Below are positions 15,214 to 20,197 of a DNA stretch of 20,197 nucleotides, piece by piece (within the stretch, counting starts at the first letter, position 1; each line of letters starts with the position of its first letter). The position numbers and the translations under genes are program-made. The stretch comes from Hyphomicrobium_A sp964405975 (GTDB lineage Bacteria; Pseudomonadota; Alphaproteobacteria; Rhizobiales; Hyphomicrobiaceae), in the NCBI GenBank assembly GCA_964405975.1, contig CAYOPW010000050.1:1-20197 (forward strand). Reading direction: 5' to 3'. The notes beneath the pieces are model-generated. The model had not been told where the DNA came from. It worked only from the letters and a program-made list of their open reading frames with translations, and did no database searches.

Positions 15214-15753
15214 TCAGTCCCAGGCAAAGGCGACCTTTTGGAGCCTTCTTTCGCCGAAGCACTCAAAGCCAAGGCCAATTGGCCGGCCGCCGCGGCGCCA
15301 GTAAAAATCCGCCGCTCCAGCATTGTCGCTGAGTGCCCAAACGATCAATCCCGAAAGCTGTCGCGTATCCAGGTGATGACGGCACGCTTCAAACAAATGT
15401 TCGCCGAAACCAAGTCCTTGGTGGGTCGGCGTTACATACAGCTCGTAAATCTCGCCTTCATGTTCTCCGCGCATCCGTGCCGTGCCTAGAGTCGCGTAAC
15501 CGGCCACGTTGCTTGCGACTTGCAGAACCAAGAGTCCGTTGTCGGATCTGATAGTGGAATTCCACCAGTCAAGGCTCCGCCGACGGATCATGCTCTCTAG
15601 ATGAAAGTGCGGGATAATGCCCTGGTATGCGTGACTCCAGGAGTTACGAAATACCTCGCAAAGCGCCGGCGCGTCCGACACGTTGCCGCGACGAATTTCG
15701 AAATGTGAACTCGCACCAAGCATCGGATCACAATATCCCCGGGCCCGCAGCAT
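15214..15753 (-). CDS. GNAT-family N-acetyltransferase
   Basis: Acetyl-CoA-dependent acetyltransferase of the GNAT fold; substrate unknown. The core begins with FEIRRGNVSDAPALCEVF. The acetyl-CoA site is in the IYELYVTPTHQGLGFGEHLF motif (the QGLGFG turn is the pyrophosphate loop), and NAGAADFYWRRGG is the typical C-terminal motif B. The frame opens at 15804, but that ATG lies in the tail of the phasin terminator and has no ribosome binding site. The ATG at 15753 (AGGG nine bases before) or at 15723 is likelier. It is the gene before dapB on the same strand. Confidence 0.85.
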   Translation of the reverse strand: MLRARGYCDPMLGASSHFEIRRGNVSDAPALCEVFRNSWSHAYQGIIPHFHLESMIRRRSLDWWNSTIRSDNGLLVLQVASNVAGYATLGTARMRGEHEGEIYELYVTPTHQGLGFGEHLFEACRHHLDTRQLSGLIVWALSDNAGAADFYWRRGGRPIGLGFECFGERRLQKVAFAWD

Positions 15754-15812
15754 CGCATATTGCCCTAACGTCGCGACGTAACAGTTCGCCGACAACTGGG
15801 CCATAAAATAGC

Positions 15813-15847
15813 AAAGGCGCCCGGGAATTCCCCCTCCGGGCGCCTTT
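15813..15847 (-). terminator. Strong intrinsic terminator after the phasin gene
   Basis: AAAGGCGCCCGG (15813-15824) and CCGGGCGCCTTT (15836-15847) form a perfect 12-pair stem around an 11-base loop. On the minus strand the stem ends in CCTTT and continues GCTATTTTATGG, which fits termination of the phasin transcript about 60 bases after its stop codon. The plus strand also has a T5 run (15845-15849), so it could work in both directions, although no plus-strand gene ends here. Confidence 0.8.
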
Positions 15848-15907
15848 TTGCGACTCGTAGCCGGTTTTTTTGTGGCAGATGCCGAACGCTTCGAAAAACG
15901 TGTGCTT

Positions 15908-16363
15908 TTAGCCGACCTTTTTCATTTGATCGAAGGTCTTCGTGGCGATGGCATTCATGCCTTCCAGCGTCTGTCGTGAGATCTTGCTAGACAGCTCGAA
16001 GAATTCCTTAGACTGAGAGCTTGCTGCGGCGAGCTGCTGCTGAATAAACGTCGCCTGAAGCCGGGCGATTTCTGGCACCGTCTTGGCGCGAGCCATGGCC
16101 TCGGCCGCATCGAAAATGGCTTCCGCATTCACGCTAGCGTTTTGCAAAATTTTCTCACCGAAGGACTTGGCACCAGCCTGAGCGGTCAAAATTATTTCCT
16201 CCGCAGCCTGAGCGCTCTCCTTGGCTGCGGCGCTCATTTTCGAATAGGCGTCGCGGGTCTTGGCGACACTGTCCTCAGCAAATGCCTGCACATTCTCTGG
16301 AATGCGTGCATCCTTCGCCGCGCTCAGCATTTCCTGAGTCTGACGCGTGAATTCCTCGTTCAT
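15908..16363 (-). CDS. Phasin family protein (PHB granule-associated)
   Basis: A 151-residue amphipathic, helical, cysteine-free protein of the phasin family, which coats polyhydroxyalkanoate granules and controls their number and size. Seen: the MNEEFTRQTQEM start, long alanine/lysine/glutamate heptad-like helices with the SVAKTRDAYSKMSAAAKE segment, then ASVNAEAIFDAAEAMARAKTVPEIARLQATFIQQQ and the SKEFFELSSKI ending, all typical of alphaproteobacterial phasins. The frame extends to 16450, but GGAGAG four bases before the ATG at 16363 fixes that start. It is a single-gene unit with its own promoter, two palindromes and a terminator. No PHB synthase gene is in the window. Confidence 0.9.
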   Translation of the reverse strand: MNEEFTRQTQEMLSAAKDARIPENVQAFAEDSVAKTRDAYSKMSAAAKESAQAAEEIILTAQAGAKSFGEKILQNASVNAEAIFDAAEAMARAKTVPEIARLQATFIQQQLAAASSQSKEFFELSSKISRQTLEGMNAIATKTFDQMKKVG

Positions 16364-16392
16364 GGTTCTCTCCATAATCCTGTAGCCGCGAA

Positions 16393-16453
16393 ATTGTGGC
16401 GGGGCGGCAGAGCGCTGCGCGTGCTGCCACGGGCACCAAAGCAGCGCCACAAT
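16393..16453 (-). other. Stem-forming 5' leader of the phasin mRNA
   Basis: ATTGTGGCG (16393-16401) and CGCCACAAT (16445-16453) are perfect nine-base complements that enclose an inner GGCAG/CTGCC hairpin (16406-16410 with 16424-16428). The start site predicted from the -10 hexamer lies around 16463, so this domain would sit at the very 5' end of the phasin transcript, about 30 bases before the ribosome binding site begins. It may stabilise the message. Confidence 0.45.
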
Positions 16454-16469
16454 GATCTTGATGAAGGCT

Positions 16470-16498
16470 TTTATAGCCTATTATTTGTTGCAATGCAA
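16470..16498 (-). promoter_or_regulatory. Predicted phasin promoter
   Basis: On the minus strand TTGCAT (16498-16493) and TATAAA (16475-16470) are separated by 17 bases, a good sigma-70 spacing with a strong -10 and a weak -35. The -35 hexamer lies inside the palindrome at 16485-16501, so a protein bound there would block RNA polymerase. Confidence 0.6.
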
Positions 16499-16523
16499 CA
16501 AGACAATGTTGCGGCGCAACATT
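16485..16523. promoter_or_regulatory. Tandem TGTTGC-N3-GCAACA operators at the phasin promoter
   Basis: Two palindromes share the same half-sites. TTGTTGCA-A-TGCAACAA (16485-16501) and AATGTTGC-GGC-GCAACATT (16505-16523) both contain TGTTGC-N3-GCAACA. Their centres (16493 and 16514) are 21 bases apart, two helical turns, so bound dimers would lie on the same DNA face. PhaR-type regulators of alphaproteobacteria are known to repress phasin genes through TGC-rich palindromes, so PhaR is the likely binder. That assignment is inference; phaR is not in the window. Confidence 0.7.
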
Positions 16524-16579
16524 CAACGTATGTGGCAGTGTGCCGCACTTTTGAGTCGTGCCAGTGACGGTGCCGTTTT

Positions 16580-16595
16580 CTGAGCGCCCGCTCAG
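16580..16595. repeat. Small hairpin after the helicase stop codon
   Basis: CTGAGC-GCCC-GCTCAG is a perfect six-pair stem with a four-base loop starting three bases beyond the helicase stop. On the minus strand it is followed by A's rather than T's, so it is not a normal intrinsic terminator; it may protect a 3' end or be incidental. Confidence 0.3.
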
Positions 16596-16598
16596 TGC

Positions 16599-17939
16599 CT
16601 ATAGCGCTGGAAACCTATCGCGATAGTCCATGGCAGAGCGGTCGAAGAGGATGTCGGCGGGCCGTAGAGGGCGCGCTAGCGCCAGTCCTTCTAGCGATCG
16701 GCAACGCGATAAAGCGACGTACGTTTGGCCGTGCGCAAACGTGCCCCTGCCTAGGTCGATGTAGACGCGGTCGAGCGTTAGGCCTTGCGATTTATGGATG
16801 GTGAGCGCCCAGGCAAGGCGCAATGGAAATTGCCGGAACGTGCCCGTCACGTTCTCGACGATCTTCTCGGCGGCTTGATCATAGGCGTAACGGCGCGCCT
16901 CCCACGACACAGGTTCAATCTCGTGCACCTTGCCGCCGATCTCGATCCAGACTCGTTTCTCTTCGAGCTGCGCAACGCGCGCGATCGTACCGTTGACCCA
17001 GCGCTTGTCAGGATCATTGCGAAGCAGCATCACTTTCGCGCCAGGCTTCAGAAGCAATGTCGCATCGGTCGGGTGTGCGGTTTCGCCAAACTCGCCGGTA
17101 ATACCGGCCTCGAAGCTTTTGGCCTCTGCAGGCAACGCTTCGAGGTATGCCATGTTGATTCGATGCGCCGCGGCGTTCGTCGGCGTTAGGATCACGAACG
17201 ATTCACCCTCGCTCAATGTGCGAATGGGATGCGTGCGCTCGTTCAACACGGTGAGGTCTGTTTCCGTCGCTTCTCCGTCGCGGATACGATTAAGTACAGT
17301 GAGAAATGCTTCATCGCTTTGGCGGAAGACCTGATCAAGCTCGATCAACGACATGCCAGCGCCCTCCCGAAGCGCGTCCACGCTGAAAAAGAACGGACCG
17401 CCATGCGCGCTTTCCAGGTGCTCGGCAACCTCGCCCCCTTGGACGACTGGCGGCAGTTGCTGGAGATCGCCAAACACCAATAGCCTTACACCGCCGAACG
17501 CTTCGCGCGGACGGCCCCGATTCAAGCGCAGTGACTGATCGATGGCAGACATGAGGTCAGAGCGAACCATCGACACCTCGTCGATGATCATGAGTTTGAG
17601 GCGACGCATGATGCGGCCATTTCGGCTGCGCCTGATATCGTCGGGGCGAATGAGGCGCGGGGGAAAGCCGAAAAATGAGTGGATGGTCTGGCCGCCCACA
17701 TTGATGGCTGCCAGACCTGTGGGCGCCAGCACGACGGCTTCTTGGGGGACCATGTCGCTTATGCAGCGTAACAATGTCGATTTACCGGTGCCGGCGCGGC
17801 CGGTGACAAACAAATGACCTTCGTCGCGCCGCGCAAAGTCCAGTGCAGTCTGGAACTTGTCAGGCGGCGTCACGCCGGCAGGCCAACGCTCTTGATCGGC
17901 CCTTCTGGGTTGCTGATCGCTTGGGATTGAAGATGACAC
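16599..17939 (-). CDS. PIF1/RecD-like SF1B DNA helicase
   Basis: ATP-dependent 5'-3' helicase of superfamily 1B, closest in look to the PIF1-like AAA family. All key motifs are present: Walker A GRAGTGKS (47-54), motif Ia APTGLAAINVGGQTIHSFF (72-90), Walker B IIDEVSM (118-124), motif III GDLQQLPP (157-164), QVFRQ, motif IV LTPTNAAAHRIN, motif V TIHKSQGLTLD (380-390) and motif VI YVALSRCRSL (407-416). There is no nuclease or N-terminal zinc domain; the 446 residues are just the helicase core with an SH3-like insertion (PGAKVMLLRNDPDKRWVNGT). The start is a GTG at 17939 with GGGG six bases before it. It stands alone upstream of the phasin gene. A role in replication-fork or G-quadruplex maintenance is inferred from the family. 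Confidence 0.9.
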   Translation of the reverse strand: MSSSIPSDQQPRRADQERWPAGVTPPDKFQTALDFARRDEGHLFVTGRAGTGKSTLLRCISDMVPQEAVVLAPTGLAAINVGGQTIHSFFGFPPRLIRPDDIRRSRNGRIMRRLKLMIIDEVSMVRSDLMSAIDQSLRLNRGRPREAFGGVRLLVFGDLQQLPPVVQGGEVAEHLESAHGGPFFFSVDALREGAGMSLIELDQVFRQSDEAFLTVLNRIRDGEATETDLTVLNERTHPIRTLSEGESFVILTPTNAAAHRINMAYLEALPAEAKSFEAGITGEFGETAHPTDATLLLKPGAKVMLLRNDPDKRWVNGTIARVAQLEEKRVWIEIGGKVHEIEPVSWEARRYAYDQAAEKIVENVTGTFRQFPLRLAWALTIHKSQGLTLDRVYIDLGRGTFAHGQTYVALSRCRSLEGLALARPLRPADILFDRSAMDYRDRFPAL

Positions 17940-17988
17940 GCCTGTCCCCGCAATGCTTCTGCGTGCTTAGCAGGAGCGTAGCCGCGCT

Positions 17989-18026
17989 AAAAAGGTCGCG
18001 CCGGCGGGCATCATGCACGCCGGCGC
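17989..18026 (-). terminator. Intrinsic terminator after the PepSY-like gene
   Basis: GCGCCGGCG (17998-18006) and CGCCGGCGC (18018-18026) form a perfect nine-pair stem with an 11-base loop. On the minus strand it is followed by GACC and a T5 run (17993-17989). It lies about 40 bases after the stop of the small secreted-protein gene and 50 bases before the helicase start, so it should separate the two transcripts. Confidence 0.7.
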
Positions 18027-18065
18027 AATTCTATTCCTGCAATTGGGCCGTTTGAGCGCGTGTGC

Positions 18066-18320
18066 TCAGTCGCGGCTCATTGAGATGATCTTGAAGTTCT
18101 TGTCGAGCTTAAAGTCGTACTGACCGTCTTTACACTTGGCATCGTCGACTTCAAAGACACCAGTACTTTCCGATTCTTTCTCCATCTCGCCGCCGGAGCA
18201 ACCCCAAGCGCCAAGAGCGGCTTGGATGCTCTTCGCCTCGGCATCGGATGGTTTCTCGTCCGCCCAGGCTGCGGTGCCACAAAATACGATAGCAAAAGCA
18301 GTGATTGCGATCTTTCTCAT
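18066..18320 (-). CDS. Small secreted PepSY-like protein
   Basis: An 84-residue protein with a clear Sec signal peptide: MRKIAITAFAIVFCGTAAWA, with cleavage predicted after AWA-21 (before DEKPSD). The mature part has the pattern of small single PepSY-domain proteins of Hyphomicrobiales: ALGAWGCSGGEMEKE, then GVFEVDDAKCKDGQYDFKLDKNFKIISMSRD. Two cysteines, in AWGCSG and AKCKDG, could form a disulfide in the periplasm. PepSY domains are thought to inhibit or bind proteases; the target here is unknown. A strong GAGGAG lies eight bases before the ATG. The 92 bases up to typA hold a weak promoter candidate (TTGTGC, 16 bases, TATATC) on the minus strand. Confidence 0.75.
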   Translation of the reverse strand: MRKIAITAFAIVFCGTAAWADEKPSDAEAKSIQAALGAWGCSGGEMEKESESTGVFEVDDAKCKDGQYDFKLDKNFKIISMSRD

Positions 18321-18412
18321 GGTTCAAGCTCCTCTCGAGAGTGCCGCGCTAACGTAAACGATATAACACAACAATCGCATCGCACAATAGAACCTCAAAT
18401 AGGATTCACTCC

Positions 18413-20197
18413 TTACGCGACATCACGTTCACGGGACCGCTCCATTTTCTTGCGCATGTTAGGGTCGAGCCAGCGCTTTCTGAGCCGAATCGATTGCGGC
18501 GTCACTTCAACGAGTTCGTCGTCGGCAATGTAGGCCATTGCCTTTTCCAAGGTCAGCTTCATGGGTGGGGTGAGCTGCACGGCCTCGTCCTTACCTGACG
18601 CGCGAACGTTCGTTAGCTTCTTGCCTTTGATGACGTTGACCTCAAGGTCGTTTTCACGGGCGTGCTCACCGACGATCATGCCAATGTAAACCCGTGTCTG
18701 CGGGCCAATCATAAAGGGCCCGCGGTCCTGCAAATTGAAGATCGCATATGCGGCCGCTTCACCGTCCCCATTCGAGATGAGCACGCCGGTGCGCCGTCCC
18801 GAGATTTCGCCGCGGTATGGTGCATAGGCGTGAAACAGGCGATTCATCACCGCCGTTCCGCGCGTGTCGGTCAAGAGTTCACCCTGGTAGCCCAAGAGCC
18901 CGCGGGTGGGCACGTGGAACACGAGGCGCTGCCGCCCGCCGCCCGAGGGACGCATTTCGAGCAGCTCGCCCTTTCGCCCCGATAGCTTCTGCACGACCAC
19001 GCCGGAGAATTCTTCATCGACGTCGATGATCGTTTCCTCGATTGGCTCTTGGCGCTCGCCTGTCGCCTCGTCCGTCTTGAATAAGACGTGCGGGCGCGAG
19101 ACCGTCAGTTCAAACCCTTCGCGCCGCATGTTCTCGATCAGGATGGCAAGCTGCAATTCGCCGCGCCCTGCCACGGTGAAGCTGTCTTTGTCATCATTCT
19201 CACTGACACGGATCGCGATGTTGCGCTCCGTTTCCTTCAAGAGGCGCTCGCGAATGACGCGGCTTTGCACCTTGTCGCCCTCTTGGCCGGCGAGTGGTCC
19301 GTCATTGATGCGAAACGTCATAGAAAGTGTGGGCGGATCGACAGGCTGGGCGGGGAGTGCAACTTCCACGTCGGGGTCACAAAGCGTGTCCGCAACGGTC
19401 GCCTCGCCCATGCCCGCGATTGCAATGATTTCTCCGGCCTCGCCAACGTCTACTGCCGTGCGTTCTAGACCGCGAAATGCCAGAACCTTCTGGACGCGAA
19501 ACGACTCGACAACCTCGCCATTGTGGCGCAACGCCTTGAGCTGTTGGTTAGGCATGACCGTGCCAGATGTAATGCGGCCGGTAAGGATGCGGCCGAGGTA
19601 GGGATCAGCCTCAAGCGTCGTCGCCAATAACCGAAATGGCCCGGCCTCAACTTGCGGCTGTGGCACGTGTTCGAGCACCAAGTCGAACAATGGCGCCAAG
19701 CTTTTCTTCGGGCCCTCCGGTGCGGTTGCCATCCAGCCGCCACGTCCCGAACCATAAAGAATAGGAAAGTCGAGCTGCGCTTCGGTCGCGTCGAGGTTGG
19801 CGATGAGGTCGAAAACCTCATTCAGCACGTCGAGGTGTCGCTCGTCTGGCCGGTCGATCTTGTTGATGGCCACGATTGGTCGAATACCACGCTTCAAAGC
19901 CTTAGAGAGCACGAACTTCGTTTGCGGCAGGGGACCTTCAGAGGCATCAACGAGAACGATCGCCCCGTCGACCATGTTGAGGATGCGCTCCACCTCTCCC
20001 CCAAAGTCGGCGTGGCCCGGCGTGTCAACGATGTTGATGCGCGTGTCCTTCCAAACGACGGAGGTGCACTTGGCGAGGATCGTAATCCCGCGCTCGCGCT
20101 CCAGATCGTTGGAATCCATGGCGCGTTCGACGACCCGCTCGTTCTCGCGGAAGATGCCGGATTGCTTCAGGAGTTCGTCGACGAGCGTCGTCTTGCC
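18413..20197 (-). CDS. typA: Translational GTPase TypA/BipA (partial, N-terminus beyond window)
   Basis: Ribosome-associated GTPase related to EF-G, involved in 50S assembly and stress or cold adaptation. The reading frame stays open through the right edge; its first visible residues are GKTTLVDELLKQSGIF, the second half of the P-loop, so only about 14 residues are missing. An internal ATG at 20119 is not the start. Seen: G2 region ERERGITILAK, G3 DTPGHADFGGEVER, G4 NKIDRPDER, G5-like GSGRGGW, an EF-Tu-like domain II, and the TypA-specific C-terminal part with GRGELQLAILIENMRREGFEL, PTRGLLGYQGELLTDTRG and VRASGKDEAVQLTPP, ending in a basic tail. The TypA-specific C-terminus rules out EF-G and LepA. 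Confidence 0.97.
   Translation of the reverse strand, partial: GKTTLVDELLKQSGIFRENERVVERAMDSNDLERERGITILAKCTSVVWKDTRINIVDTPGHADFGGEVERILNMVDGAIVLVDASEGPLPQTKFVLSKALKRGIRPIVAINKIDRPDERHLDVLNEVFDLIANLDATEAQLDFPILYGSGRGGWMATAPEGPKKSLAPLFDLVLEHVPQPQVEAGPFRLLATTLEADPYLGRILTGRITSGTVMPNQQLKALRHNGEVVESFRVQKVLAFRGLERTAVDVGEAGEIIAIAGMGEATVADTLCDPDVEVALPAQPVDPPTLSMTFRINDGPLAGQEGDKVQSRVIRERLLKETERNIAIRVSENDDKDSFTVAGRGELQLAILIENMRREGFELTVSRPHVLFKTDEATGERQEPIEETIIDVDEEFSGVVVQKLSGRKGELLEMRPSGGGRQRLVFHVPTRGLLGYQGELLTDTRGTAVMNRLFHAYAPYRGEISGRRTGVLISNGDGEAAAYAIFNLQDRGPFMIGPQTRVYIGMIVGEHARENDLEVNVIKGKKLTNVRASGKDEAVQLTPPMKLTLEKAMAYIADDELVEVTPQSIRLRKRWLDPNMRKKMERSRERDVA

Noticed and set aside
15053..15262. A 70-residue N-terminal extension of dapB
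   Set aside because: The extension is unlike any DapB, while the ATG at 15052 has a good ribosome binding site and starts the family at its nucleotide-binding motif.
18332..18341. CTCTCGAGAG palindrome at the PepSY-like gene's ribosome binding site as an operator
   Set aside because: It is a 10-base palindrome that mostly reflects the GAGGAG Shine-Dalgarno sequence; nothing else suggests a binding site.

Overview
The window is chromosomal DNA from an alphaproteobacterium, most likely of the order Hyphomicrobiales (Rhizobiales); Hyphomicrobium and its relatives would fit. The evidence is the moderately high G+C, the clustering of ffh, rpsP, dapF, mtaB, ftsY and septation protein A, the alanine/glutamate-rich tail on ribosomal protein S16, the Ffh G4 motif written TRAD, and a PHB-type phasin gene. 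The order is inferred from gene content and layout, not from a database match.

Left arm (1-5002, all on the minus strand): a lone AbiEii-like/GSU2403-type nucleotidyltransferase in a more AT-rich stretch, then rpsP and ffh. Upstream of ffh is a 434-base gap full of contiguous inverted repeats. Next comes a lipoprotein-type PQQ aldose sugar dehydrogenase, which starts back to back with dapF.

Middle (5018-10544, plus strand): dapF, mtaB, ftsY (overlapping mtaB by 4 bases), two tandem paralogues of the YciB/septation protein A membrane family, and a MarR-type regulator. Ffh and FtsY, the two protein halves of the co-translational membrane-targeting system, are thus about 4 kb apart on opposite strands. 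A set of five palindromes fills the dapF-mtaB gap, and two adjacent hairpins precede the marR gene.

Right arm (10577-20197, minus strand): in transcription order typA/bipA (cut by the right edge), a small secreted PepSY-like protein, a PIF1-like helicase, a phasin, a GNAT acetyltransferase, dapB, gpmA, a DUF4337 membrane protein, leuB and asd. With dapF, the genes dapB and asd give three steps of the aspartate-to-diaminopimelate/lysine route; leuB serves leucine synthesis and gpmA glycolysis/gluconeogenesis.

Most of the genes are housekeeping. The most noteworthy signals are non-coding. (1) Two near-identical 17-19 bp palindromes, centred 21 bp apart, sit on the phasin promoter and look like a repressor operator. 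(2) A chain of stems lies upstream of ffh. (3) A 10-bp-armed inverted repeat lies in front of the nucleotidyltransferase, which occupies the place where rimM would be expected after rpsP. No tRNA, rRNA, CRISPR array, insertion sequence or prophage was recognised, and no clear multi-gene novel system is visible.
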